Below, in pieces: positions 1 to 8,830 of a stretch of 64,000 nt of DNA. A model generated the notes under the pieces. It worked only from the letters and a program-made list of their open reading frames with translations, was not told the origin of the DNA and did no database searches. Origin of the DNA: Mesostigma viride (Eukaryota > Streptophyta > Mesostigmatophyceae > Mesostigmatales > Mesostigmataceae); NCBI GenBank assembly GCA_009746045.1, contig RPFO01000819.1, positions 248,001 to 312,000 of the forward strand, read 5' to 3'. Position 1 is the stretch's first letter. Every line of letters starts with the position of its first letter. Both the position numbers and the translations under genes were made by a program.

Positions 1-574
1 GACACTTGAGGAACTCCATCTTATCCGCCATGGTGTCAAAGGTGAGGAGCAAGGGGGAGGGGCCGGCCTTACCCCGCGAGCGGGGAAGGCGGGTCACCCC
101 CCGCGGCTTGCCCTTACCAGTGATAGCCATGGGGACAAGGATTTTGTTCTCAAACGCCAGGGCAAGGGTCTCGGAGGTCTCGTCCTGCAGCGGGTCGAAG
201 TGCTTGACTATATGACGTTAAGGCTGCGCTTGGCGAGCTCGGCTTCCTCGCGGAGGTCCAGCGTCTGCTGCTTAAGCTGGGCGGCGACGGCGGAGGTGGT
301 GGAGGTGGCGTGCATGTCCGCCCAGGTCGGGATGGGAGGAGCATCGCCGGCAGGGCCAGCAGGGGCTGGCCGAGCGGCGATGTCCTTCACCGCCTGGGCA
401 GTGATGCCGGCGGTGTTCTTCAAGCATTCGATGGCTATGGCATTGTCCTGCAGGCGCTTGTCGATGGCGAGGAGCTGGGCGGTGAGGGCGTCGGTTGTGG
501 TGGAGGTGGAGGCGAGGAGGGCCGTGGAGGTGGCGGTGGTGGTGGAGTAGAGGAGGGGAAGCTCGGCAGCCAGC
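1..574 (-). pseudogene. ORF1-like retroposon copy, 3' part of an interrupted element
   Basis: Minus-strand sequence encodes the middle of a LINE ORF1-type protein: the MGGTLAAELP start of the coiled-coil region, then AIECLKNTAGITAQAVKDIA and LREEAELAKRSLNVI. It parallels the intact copy at 1062-2408. Near position 208 the frame breaks, and the RRM part continues in another frame to the window edge. Its upstream half is at 2627-3260. The two halves were separated by insertion of the element at 586-2615, as shown by the 11-bp duplication GTGCCACCCAT at 575-585 and 2616-2626. It is a broken gene with no expected function. Confidence 0.75.
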
Positions 575-585
575 GTGCCACCCAT

Positions 586-2615
586 TGAATTGAATTGAAT
601 TGAATTGTAACATAACTCCGTTGGGAGTATATGTAGCACATAGCCCAGAGAAGGGGCATATGGCCTATCATACATTCTAAGCTACTTCCTGCAAGGGTGG
701 GAATGTAAACAACACTTGCTCTAGGTGCACTAGGGCACCTGCACCACCCAGAGTTTCAGGCAACACCCAGCGAAGGGGAGCCTGTCATAGGTGGGGAAGA
801 TCATCATGGCTATACAAGAGCTAGGACATGGCTTCTCTACAGAGAGCATCTCTCTGCATGGCATAGCATGGCGAAATTCTTAATGCAACATCCATGGGTC
901 CCGTTATAGGCAGGGATTGGCTAAATTCTGTAGACAACATCCATGGGGGCCATTATAGGCATGGCGTGGCTAAATTCTTAAATGCATCATCCATGGCCAT
1001 TATGGGCGCACATGCGCTGGGGCCGCGTGGTAGGCTTAAATCTACACTACTGCTATATTCCCTAGACTGGGGGTGCCTGCCAAGGCTTGTGGTCGACATG
1101 GATGACGTCCCCCCTCCAGTATACCGGTTTCCCCCCTGCGCTTTGCCGTATCTGGAGGTAGGTTGGCCATAGTTCGCGTCTCCGTTGTTGCTGGGCCAGG
1201 GTCAGGTCGTCGTCCAACGTGAAGTGAGTCCTCGAGAGCTTCTTGCGGTTTTTAAGAAACAACACCTTGTCCGCCATGTACTTAAAGGTGAGGAGCACGG
1301 GTGCCGGGCCAGCCTTCCCCCGCGCGCGGGGGAGGCGAACAGCCGACATGCGCAGCTCACCAGTAATGTGCATGGGGGCAAGAATGTCGCGCTTAAATGC
1401 CGTGAGAAGAGTCGTCGAGTCCTCACCTGCCGGCTGGTCGAAGTTCTTGACTATGACGTTGTGGCTGCGCTGGGTGCGGTCGGCCTCCTCGCGGAGGTCG
1501 AGGGCTTGTTGTTTAAGCTGTGCCGCGATGGTGGAGGTGGTGGAGGTGGCGTGGTGCTTAAGCAAGTCCGCCCAGGTCTGGGTGGGAGGGGCGTCGGCGC
1601 CTGAGCCAGCGGGGGCTGGCTTGGTGGCGATGTCCCTCACCGCCTGGGCGGTGATGCCGGCGGTGTTCTGCATGCACTCGATGGCTATGGCAGTGTCCTT
1701 TAGGCGTTGGTCGATGTCGAGAAGCTGGGCCTTGAGGGTGGCGGTGGAGGTGGAGGTGGCAGTGGAGGTGGAGGCGAGGAGGGTGGAGGTGGAGGTGACG
1801 GTGGTGGAAATGTGAGGGAGCTCAGCAGCCAGCGTGCCGCCCATTGCCGCCACATCTGTGGCAAGGGGGGTCACGTGCTGCTCGAAAGCTTCCTTAAGGA
1901 GGGTGCGGACGATGGCTTCGGTTGCGACGGTTGGAGGGGGGGCCCAGATCTCGGCGTCGGAACGCCCGAGGAGGGAGCAGAGGGCGTAGCGCTGGAGCCG
2001 GGGGCGTTTCATGCGCGGAATGGAATCATCGGGGGTGGAAGGTAGGCCGTTGGGCCAGCGGCCGCGGTTGTGGGAGGTGAGGTGCAAGCACAGGGCTACA
2101 AGCGAGGCGTGCGTCCCGAAAAACAGGTCTTCCATAAAGGCTCCCGGGGTTCGAGTCCAGAAGCCAGGTGCGTTGATGTCAAAGGCGATCTCGTCCCAGT
2201 GCGGCTCGGCAGGGCGACTGCGCTTGGGCTCAGGCGATGCAGATGGCGAGGCAAGCCCGGTTGGGGGCTGGGCAACCACCAGTGCGCGACTAGTGTCACC
2301 GCTACCTTCCGGACCTGAGGGCGAAGCTGCAGCCGGAGCTGCAGACGTATTTTCATTGCTTAACGCATTCGTCAGGCTGCGTTGCGTAGAGGAGCGTTTG
2401 CTCGTCATAATAGCAGTTCGCGTAATAGCTGCAGGCTGGTCACAATACTGCGTTACAGCTGTAACCGTACATAGTAGCAGATGCGCCTAGAAAAGATGCA
2501 TCGGTTGCAAGTGATCTGACGGAATTTGGGGCTCAGACGCAAAAGTTCTGAGCTCCGCCGTCAGCCATGGCTACCTCGTGGCTCGTGGCTGCCCATGTGC
2601 TACCTCGTGGCTCGT
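586..2615 (-). mobile_element. ORF1-only non-LTR retroposon, apparently full length, with TSD
   Basis: A 2.03-kb unit bounded by the direct repeat GTGCCACCCAT (575-585 and 2616-2626). In minus orientation it consists of a 5' UTR (2409-2615, which shares the block ending GCCGTCAGCCAT with 7508-7675), one ORF (1062-2408), a 3' UTR (about 608-1061) and an (ATTCA)n tail (586-607). The 3' end carries the hairpin ACTCC-CAAC-GGAGT just before the tail. Tail, variable-length TSD and ORF1-like protein are hallmarks of target-primed retrotransposition. No endonuclease or RT is encoded, so it must have been copied by enzymes supplied in trans. The target was another copy of the same family (1-574 plus 2627-3260). 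The exact 5' end is inferred from the TSD. Confidence 0.8.
1062..2408 (-). CDS. LINE ORF1p-like RNA-binding protein (448 aa)
   Basis: Uninterrupted 448-residue ORF starting MTSKRSSTQR. The order resembles L1-type ORF1p: a low-complexity Ala/Ser/Pro N-terminus with the basic EPKRSRP (about 1-70), a conserved family block (about 70-170), a Thr/Ser/Ala-rich and heptad-like coiled-coil region (about 190-305), an RRM-like domain starting HNVIVKNF (about 315-390), and a C-terminal domain with FTLDDDLTLAQQQ and KPVYWRGDVIHVDHKP. ORF1 proteins of this type bind their own RNA as trimers and act as chaperones in LINE ribonucleoprotein. No ORF2 follows; the next 450 nt are 3' UTR. The same C-terminal signature recurs in several fragments in this window. 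Assignment to the family is firm; function in trans-mobilisation is inferred. Confidence 0.8.
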   Translation of the reverse strand: MTSKRSSTQRSLTNALSNENTSAAPAAASPSGPEGSGDTSRALVVAQPPTGLASPSASPEPKRSRPAEPHWDEIAFDINAPGFWTRTPGAFMEDLFFGTHASLVALCLHLTSHNRGRWPNGLPSTPDDSIPRMKRPRLQRYALCSLLGRSDAEIWAPPPTVATEAIVRTLLKEAFEQHVTPLATDVAAMGGTLAAELPHISTTVTSTSTLLASTSTATSTSTATLKAQLLDIDQRLKDTAIAIECMQNTAGITAQAVRDIATKPAPAGSGADAPPTQTWADLLKHHATSTTSTIAAQLKQQALDLREEADRTQRSHNVIVKNFDQPAGEDSTTLLTAFKRDILAPMHITGELRMSAVRLPRARGKAGPAPVLLTFKYMADKVLFLKNRKKLSRTHFTLDDDLTLAQQQRRRELWPTYLQIRQSAGGKPVYWRGDVIHVDHKPWQAPPV

Positions 2616-2626
2616 GTGCCACCCAT

Positions 2627-3260
2627 GGCCGCCACATCTGCGGCGAGGGCCGGTGTCACGTGCTGCACGACTCAGGGCCTGGTTGATGATGGAGCGGATT
2701 TCGGAGGTGGAATTCATGGAAGTGGGGGCCCACATGTCGGCGACAGAGCGCCCGAGGAGGGAGCAGAGGGCGAGGAGCTGAAGGCGGGGGCGGGGGTAGC
2801 TGGACAGATTCGGAGCAAAAGTGCCGACCACGCGGCCAGGCGGAGTGAGGCGACCGAGGACGCCGGTCAAGGTGCTGGCACAGGGCAAGAAGCGAGGTGC
2901 GCGACCCGTAGAACACGGCGCTCATAAACTGGGTGGGAGCTGCGTGGCAGTGTGTCCACCATGCGGCTGATTTGGCGTCAAAGTCGATTTCTTTCCAGCC
3001 CGGCTCGGCAGGGGGCGGATCCTCAGGGCGGCTGCGTTTAGGCTCAGGCGATGCAGAGGGCGAGGCAAGCCCGTGAGGGGGCTGGGCAACCACCATGCAG
3101 TGCACGACTACTAGTGTCACCGCTGCCTTCCGGGCTTGAGGGCGAATCTGCTGCCGAAGCTGCAGACGGACTTTAATTGCCGAGCGCAGCCGCCAGGCTG
3201 CGTTGCGGCAAAGGGCGTTTGCTCGTCTGATCATATTGCGTTATAGCTTCGGAAAATTAT
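2627..3260 (-). pseudogene. ORF1-like retroposon copy, 5' part of the interrupted element
   Basis: Minus-strand coding remnant that starts around 3234 and shows GLASPSASPEPKRSRP and WKEIDFDAKSAAWWT, the same N-terminal blocks as the intact ORF at 1062-2408 (ASPEPKRSRP, WDEIAFDINAPGFWT). The frame is broken near 2830. It ends at the 11-bp target duplication and continues at 574 on the far side of the inserted element. Confidence 0.7.
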
Positions 3261-3289
3261 ATCAGCATGTGCGTCGAAGAAAGACGAAG

Positions 3290-3600
3290 CGATTGTGATA
3301 TTCATTTAGCCATGCTATGCCTATGCAGAGAGATGCTCTCTGTCGAGAAGCCATGCCCTAGCTCTTGTATAGCCATGATGATCTTCCCCACCTATGACGG
3401 GCTCCGCTTAGCTGGGAGTTGCCCGAGACTCTGGGTGGTGCAGGTGCCCTTAGTAGTGCACCTAGAGCAAGTGTTGTTTACATTCCCACCCTTGCAGGAA
3501 GTAGCCTAGAATGTATTATAGGCCATATGCCCCTTCTCAGGGATATGTGCTACAGATCATACTCCCAACGGAGTGTTTCTAATTAATTAATTTTAATCAA
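3290..3600 (+). mobile_element. 3'-terminal fragment of the ORF1-only family, with tail
   Basis: Matches, as a reverse complement, the 3' UTR of the element at 586-2615 (roughly 608-880). It has the same run of features: GAGAGATGCTCTCTG, TATAGCCATGATGATC, the CACCTAGAGCAAG block, then the terminal hairpin ACTCC-CAAC-GGAGT at about 3563-3577. It is followed by a TAATTAAT-type tail. The copy is 5'-truncated and lacks ORF1. Confidence 0.75.
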
Positions 3601-3604
3601 ATAA

Positions 3605-3715
3605 ATGTATATCACAATATCATCGCGTGTGCTCCGTACGTGGCCCCCCAACGGGGACACCAGACTGATTAATTAATCATGGCGTGTAAGAAAGAAAGAA
3701 AGTAAGTAATTAGTT
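3605..3715 (+). mobile_element. 3' end of a further retroposon family, with AATT/GAAA/AAGT tail
   Basis: A short sequence with the hairpin CCCC-CAAC-GGGG (about 3644-3657), followed by ACACCAGACTGATTAATTAA and then GAAA/AAGT repeats. A related end is at about 19760-19889 (GTCCCC...GGGGAC, then ACACGAGACTAATTAAT). It is probably a 5'-truncated insertion; nothing coding is present. Confidence 0.45.
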
Positions 3716-4275
3716 AAAAAGTTAACAAGTCGGATCAAAATTCCACGTTAACTTCAAACGTGGCGCGGAATTGATACCGGCGAGTGGTTTTCGTCGGATA
3801 AATAGTGACGGACCTAATTAATTAACCTAGTTGCCAAGAAGTGGCAAAAAGGTTCCGTCACTATTTATAATAACTAAGACCTCGTAAGTCGGGGGTTCGA
3901 ATCCCTGTGGTGACACGGGTATTTCCGAATACTGGAAGGAATTGATACCAGAAGGCCAAACGAAAGCGCCAGAAGGGAAAATATGCTCGGTTGGGCGAGA
4001 TTCGGTACTGCAGTAGGCATCAGCGGTACGATAGATATCGGCCCCCACACTACGACGTTTTAGTTACTATAAATAGTGACGGAACCTTTTTGCCACTTGG
4101 CAATTAGATCCGTCACTATTTATCCGGCGAAAACCACTCGCCGGTATCAATTCCGCGCCATGTTCACGTGAACTTAACGCGGAATAGATACCGGCGAGTG
4201 GATTCGCCGGATAAATAGTGACGGACCTAATTGCCAATTAAGTGGCAAAAAGGTTCCGTCACTATTTATAGTAAC
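3712..4275. mobile_element. Diverged palindrome-core-palindrome composite element
   Basis: The right block (4062-4275) is an imperfect palindrome centred on TTCACGTGAA, with arms of about 100 bp that start AGTTACTATAAATAGTGACG. The left block (3712-3874) keeps only one good arm (3757-3874) and a damaged second arm. Between them lies a core of about 186 bp that begins AAGACCTCGTAAGTC and contains the B-box-like GGTTCGAATCC (3894-3904). Arm motifs (AATAGTG.CGGAACC, TTTTTGCCAC, CCGTCAC.CTATTT) match the better preserved element at 5670-6217, so this is an older or distinct subfamily member. No target duplication is visible. Confidence 0.65.
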
Positions 4276-4289
4276 TGGAACAGGTGGAG

Positions 4290-4450
4290 GACCACCCATT
4301 AATTAATTCATCCATTAATTAATTAATTAATTAATTAATTAATTAATTAATAAAGAACATACCGGCCTCCGTGGGGCGCGCGCCGGAGGATATGTTACAC
4401 ATTTCCCTGAAAAGGGGCATATTATGCATGTTTATTATGGACCTGGCACC
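4290..4450 (-). mobile_element. 3'-terminal retroposon fragment with (TTAA)n tail
   Basis: A (TTAA)n run at about 4313-4352 precedes a reverse-oriented 3' end. Its flanking words (ATATGTTACACAT, CCTGAAAAGGGGCAT) align with the 3' end of the family at 586-2615. The terminal hairpin here is CCTCCG (4366-4371) paired with CGGAGG (4384-4389) around a GC-rich loop, so the stem is kept while the loop differs. Confidence 0.55.
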
Positions 4451-4484
4451 CATAGGGCGTCCCATATAACCGTAACTATACATA

Positions 4485-4985
4485 GGAAGACACGCGCCGC
4501 GAGGCCGCTGACCGCGGCAGTCGCCGCTGCCGGGTCATCCTCAGGCGCTTCGACATGCAGCCAGAGGAGACCCCAGACTCTCTTCTCGACGAGCTGAAGA
4601 ATCAACTCTTGGCGTGCATGGCGCTGCCAGGTGCATGTGACACTGCAGGGAGCCTACCGCCTGCCCCATCCACGGGCCAAGGCTGGGCCCCCTAGCCAGT
4701 GGTCCTCACCTTCACAGCTTAATTGAGTTCGGTTCCTCTAGATCTCTCGCCGAAAGAAGCTGGTGAACACCTCCTGGTCGCTTGACGTCTGACGACGACC
4801 TGACGCCAGCCCAGCTAGTAGCAGCATTGAACGCCGCGATCAGTGGCCCGACTACTATCCGCCACAAGACCAACCCCGAGAAGCCCCAAGTGTACTGGCG
4901 GGGCGGGGACCTTTATGTCAACAAGAACTGTGGAAGCCCCCCCGGGCTCCCCCGGGATAGAGCACTCAAGCTAGTTGTCTAGATG
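4485..4985 (+). pseudogene. ORF1-like fragment (RRM and C-terminal domain)
   Basis: Plus-strand remnant. One frame reads RVILRRFDMQPEETPDSLLD and ELKNQLLACMAL, matching RVVLRRFPHKPGETSTFL in the ORF1 at 5590-7507. After in-frame stops, a second frame gives SDDDLTPAQL and PEKPQVYWRGGDLYVN, the C-terminal signature. Frameshifts and stops make it non-functional. About 200 bases after it show nothing recognisable before the next element begins near 5180. Confidence 0.7.
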
Positions 4986-5589
4986 GGGGCAATCGATTAT
5001 GGGATAGCTTAGGCATTGGCAGCACTTGAAATGATATTAGCGCACAGCGTTATAGTACCTTCAATTAGCTCTGGCACCTTGTGGCCATCCGTCCGCTTGC
5101 GCCTTAGCCGACGTCTTGAGCCCACCTCACCTTTGTTGTAGCATAATAAGCTATGCGTCACTCCTACCTATTAAACTCGTGCTCCCGTTGGGGAGTCACG
5201 GAGCACCGAAGTGCTTTTAATCCCTGTGTGTGCACAACAGGAGAAAGGGCAGAGACCCCCAGTCTCCTTCATGCCAAAGGCATGCCACAGCTGCATTCGG
5301 GCACGTTAGCTAAACGGACACGCTAACGATCCGGCAATCTGTGGGTGCAATAAGACCCATGTGAGCATGGCATAACATGGAGCGTGGGCGAGTAAACTGA
5401 TCATAGCCAAGACGTAGCATGGCTGTACAACAAGGACTAAGCTAAGGCTACATGGCTGGTTGTGTACCGTGCGTTAGCGGTGCATGCACGTGACGAGGTA
5501 TGTTGGCACAGCTAGGCAAACGTTCTAAGCATGGCTGCCATGGCGGCAGTGACTACCAATGAATACAAGCTAGGGCTATTAGCTAGTCT

Positions 5590-7507
5590 AGCCCGCGGGG
5601 GGCGTCCACATCTTGTGGTTGATCATCAGGTCCCCGCCCCTCCAGTACACCTTGGGCTTCTGGGGGTCCAGTTAGGTTAAATAGTGCCGGAACCTTTTGC
5701 CACCTGCGGCAAATCGGTCCGTCACACTATTTTGCCCGGAATAACCACTTCCGAGCACCCAAGTTAATTCGGCCGAATTAACTTGGGTGCTCGGAAGTGG
5801 TTATTCCGGGCAAAATAGTGTGACGGACCGATTTGCCGCAGGTGGCAAAAGGTTCCGGCACTATTTAACCTAACTAAAACCTGGCCTCGTGGAGGGTGGC
5901 CGCCCGGGTTGAACATGAGACATCCGCCTAGGCCGCTGAGCACGCAAATGTAAATCATTGCGCCGGAGCTGTCCGGATTCGAACCCCTGACCTCCAAGGT
6001 GCACGGGTTTTAGTTAGGTTAAATAGTGCCGGAACCTTTTGCCACCTGCGGCAAATCGGTCCGTCACACTATTTTGCCCGGAATAACCACTTCCGAGCAC
6101 CCAAGTTAATTCGGCCGAATTAACTTGGGTGCTCGGAAGTGGTTATTCCGGGCAAAATAGTGTGACGGACCGATTTGCCGCAGGTGGCAAAAGGTTCCGG
6201 CACTATTTAACCTAACTGGTCCTGCTTGTGGCGGAGGTACTCCGGCCACAGGTCGCGTCGCTGCTGCTGCTGAGCAGGGGTCACTGGCAGGTCGTCGTCC
6301 AGCGTCCAGGTGAGGTCGTGCAACCGCTTACGACGAGAGAGGAACCGCTGCTTGTCCTCACGGGAGGGGAAGGTGAGCAGAACTGGTGGGGGAGCCGCCT
6401 TGTCCCGTGAGTGGGGAAGGCGGTGACACCCACGCAGTTCTACCTCACCTACCAGGCCCATGAGGGTAAGGAGCTGGTCCTTGAGCTCGTCGGCAAGGAA
6501 GGTTGACGTCTCACCTGGCTTATGGGGGAAACGACGCAGCACCACTCGGCACTCGCGGCGAGCGCGGTCGGTGGCCTCCCGTTGGTTGGCCTGGCGGTGG
6601 TCCTCCAGCTCCTGGAGCTTCGTGGCGATGGCGTCGGTGGTGGAGGCGGTCGCTGACCGCAGCAGGTCCGCATAGGAGAGGGGCGGGAGGTCGCCAGCAT
6701 CCAGCCGGGGTGGCTGGGATGCAATGGTGGCCGTCTGCTCCGCTATCTTTGGGACCTGTGAGGCCAGGGCCTCGGTGTGAGCGGTGATGGCTTCAAGCTT
6801 CTTCATGAGCACGCCGCAGTTGCCCTCCACCTGGTTGAGGCGAGAGACAAGTGCAGCGTGCGTTTCAGATGCCTGCGCCGCGCGGTGTGCAGCGCTGTGA
6901 ACTGGGGTTGGAGCTTGTGGACGACCTTGGTTTCCACATTGGAGACCCGGGCCTCCACCGTGTTGAGCGTCGCGTTCAGCGAGGTCAGCTTCTCGGCCAA
7001 CGGCCAGGTCACGTGCTCCTCCAGCACTGCTCGGATGTCATCCTTGCAGAGGGAGGAAGCCGATGTGGCTGTCGGCCGCGCAGGCTGGGCTGGGGCGCGG
7101 ATCTTGGCGGCAATTTTGGCCAATGATAGGTAGCTGGTAGAAGCTGCACAGGATGGCGAGGCGGTGGAGGTCTCCCCTGGTAAAGAACCCCTCCAGGTTC
7201 TCGTCCGGGATGGGCCCTATGGCCCCATGGAGCTTGCGTTCCTGTGCCAAGAAACGCACTATTTCGGCGCATTCTTCTGTGGACAGCTCTAGCCAGTGCT
7301 GAAAGGCGGTCGGGATCAGGTAGGTACCTGCGCCAATTGTGGTCGTGGCAGCCTGGGTTTCTTGGGCTCGGGCGAGGCGCTTGGCGATGGGTTTGCTGGC
7401 GATGGATTTGCAAGCCCAGCCGGCTGGGCAAGGACGATGGCGAGTGGGTTGGGCTGGGAGCCGGAAAGCTCCTTTTCCAAACCCCGTTTTGCTTTTGGGG
7501 TCGTCAT
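5590..7507 (-). pseudogene. LINE ORF1p-like gene, frameshifted and split by an insertion
   Basis: Starts MTTPKAKRGLEKEL (7507). Pieces follow in different frames: a Pro/Ser-rich segment with SPEPKKPRLP, then FQHWLELSTEECAEIVRFLA, then a coiled coil (LTSLNATLNTVEARVSNVET, about 6990-6900). Next comes an RRM-like part (RECRVVLRRFPHKPGETSTF, with LTFPSREDKQRFLSRRKRL) and the C-terminal LDDDLPVTPAQQQQ and DLWPEYLRHKQD. The final KPKVYWRGG part lies beyond the insertion, at about 5590-5669. At least two frame breaks plus the insertion make it a pseudogene. It belongs to a different ORF1 subfamily from 1062-2408. Confidence 0.7.
5670..6217. mobile_element. Composite element: two perfect 206-bp palindromes around a 136-bp core, 5-bp TSD
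   Basis: 5670-5875 and 6012-6217 look identical to each other, and each is a perfect palindrome (103-bp arms, centres at 5772/5773 and 6114/6115 in TTCGGCCGAA). They start AGTTAGGTTAAATAGTG and end with its reverse complement. The core (5876-6011) starts AAAACC and ends GGTTTT, and contains GGATTCGAACC, which is the B-box GGTTCGAATCC on the minus strand. GGTCC flanks the unit at 5665-5669 and 6218-6222. The related ORF1 copy near 10475-10500 reads straight through this point, giving an empty site. No protein is encoded. The palindromes are both direct and inverted repeats, so LTR-like (TRIM-type), foldback and MITE-type origins all remain possible. Confidence 0.85.
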
Positions 7508-7675
7508 AGCTGCTTGTCATGTGCGTAACTTTGGCAATACTGCGTTTCAGCCGTAACCGATTATACTGGCGTGTGCGTCTCAAAAAAGCGCATCGAATGC
7601 AAGTGGTCTGACCGAATTTGGGGCTCAGATGCAAAAGATCTGAACTCCGCCGTCAGCCATACCGCCGTCAGCCAT

Positions 7676-7926
7676 TTTCGGAGTGATGGATGGATTCGAG
7701 CAAGATACTCCTACTATACCTATGGTATTGCACTGGTTGTATTGCAACCGCAGTGTTGCTCCCCGGCATGCACCATGCTGTGGAGAGAGCGCTCTGTGCA
7801 TGGCCTGCCCACTTGCGGCAGTGAGAGAAGCTAGGGCGCCCTCCCTCCTTCTCGCTGAGTCGCTGTGTATATAGGGTTGAAGGTTCCTTTACTCTGTATT
7901 GGCACCCACGTGACGCAGTCACGTGC
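7676..7926 (+). mobile_element. 3'-terminal LINE fragment ending in an 8-bp-stem hairpin
   Basis: A non-coding sequence that ends CACGTGAC-GCA-GTCACGTG (about 7909-7927), immediately before the hexanucleotide array. Its last 150 bases recur in reverse at 11108-11290 (shared words GGGCGCCCT, AGCTTCTCTCACTGCC, CCACGTGACGCA). Similar hairpin words (CACGTGACGCAGTGACGTG) end the LINE fragment at 18305-18815. I read it as a truncated LINE 3' end. Confidence 0.5.
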
Positions 7927-8068
7927 TTATGATTATGATTATGATTATGATTATGATTATGATTATGATTATGATTATGATTATGATTATGATTATGATT
8001 ATGATTATGATTATGATTATGATTATGATTATGATTATGATTATGATTATGATTATGATTATGATTAT
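7927..8068 (+). repeat. (TTATGA)n hexanucleotide array, about 24 units
   Basis: A nearly perfect tandem hexamer of about 142 bp, followed by a degenerate end to about 8084. It abuts a LINE-like 3' hairpin on its left, so it is probably an expanded 3' tail. On its right the minus-strand RT motif at 8086-8128 begins, so the array also interrupts an older RT gene. Confidence 0.9.
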
Positions 8069-8085
8069 TATGATGATTATTATAA

Positions 8086-8830
8086 CCGTATCGAATGCCT
8101 TGGTGTAATCCACGAAGATCAATAGCAATGGTAAGAGGCCGGGGGCTGCAGGCGGCCCACTTCCTCGATCAGGCGGCCGGGGCAGTACGTCATGGTGTCA
8201 GACCATATGTAACACAATTGCGACCAACACGGAAGCCCATCTGGGACTCAACCTAAATGGGAATCAAGGCTGGCACGCATGCGGTTCAGCAGGAGACGCA
8301 TGAAGACTTTCAGCACGCAGCTTTAAAGGCAGACGCCGCGGTAGTTGCCGGTATCCGCGGCGGACCCCTTGACTTATGCAGAGCACGAGGGCCTCAATGT
8401 AGAGCATGACCCGGACAGCGGTCTTCCAATACATCGGCGGGGAGAGGCCATCTCGTAGAATCCGGTTGCAAACGCCCTGGAGTAAGGCTCAAACTCACTG
8501 CTCAGGCATCTTATATATAGCCACCTTCGGTGAAATATTCTCCACTCCGGCCCATGGCAGCATCGTTGCGGAGGGTGAGATGGCGCAGCAGCCCATGCAT
8601 TTGGGCCGCGGGGTCCACCCATCGTGGGGGCCGTCCACCAGGGGGCCGGAGAGTGGTGGGACCAGGTAGTCCGTGTCGGCGCCAGTGGGCGCCTGCGGGG
8701 GCTCCGCCGCGCGGCTAGCCGCAGGGCGTGCCGGCGGCAGCGGGGACGTCGAGCGGGGGGCCGGGGGGGGGTTCCCTGGAGCCCCCGATATAGTTTGGCC
8801 TGCAGCTAGGAGCCATGAACCAAAGCTCAA
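8086..8830 (-). pseudogene. LINE ORF2 fragment (RT N-terminal part and motif A)
   Basis: On the minus strand 8128-8086 encodes LLIFVDYTKAFDTV, RT motif A with its catalytic Asp. Further upstream (higher coordinates), broken frames give NYRG and KVFMRLLLNRMRASL, typical of the region before motif A. At about 8600-8700 there is TDYLVPPLSGPLVDG, the linker also seen as ADYLVSTLTGPLGDP in the LINE at about 56800. Several stops and frameshifts are present; it is truncated by the inserted 3' end and hexamer array. Confidence 0.65.

Larger units (their letters stand above)
5180..7675 (-). mobile_element. ORF1-only retroposon (second subfamily), interrupted by a palindromic element
   Basis: In minus orientation: 5' UTR at 7508-7675 (shares with 2409-2570 the words TGCAAGTG, GAATTTGGGGCTCAGA and CCGCCGTCAGCCAT), ORF1 remnants 7507-5590, a 3' UTR of about 410 bp, and the terminal hairpin CTCCC-CAAC-GGGAG (about 5185-5200). 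The last 0.5 kb is matched by the plus-strand copy at 10390-10990. Without the 548-bp insertion at 5670-6217 it is about 1.95 kb, close to the other full-length element. No RT or endonuclease sequence is present. Confidence 0.7.

Noticed and set aside
3875-3925. tRNA gene in the composite-element core
   Set aside because: A good B-box is present but no A-box, no acceptor pairing and only a three-base anticodon stem; called B-box-like only.
7919-8128. ORFs of poly-Ile, Asp-Tyr or Met-Ile across 7919-8128
   Set aside because: Hexanucleotide repeat artefacts; only the terminal RT motif A on the minus strand is meaningful.
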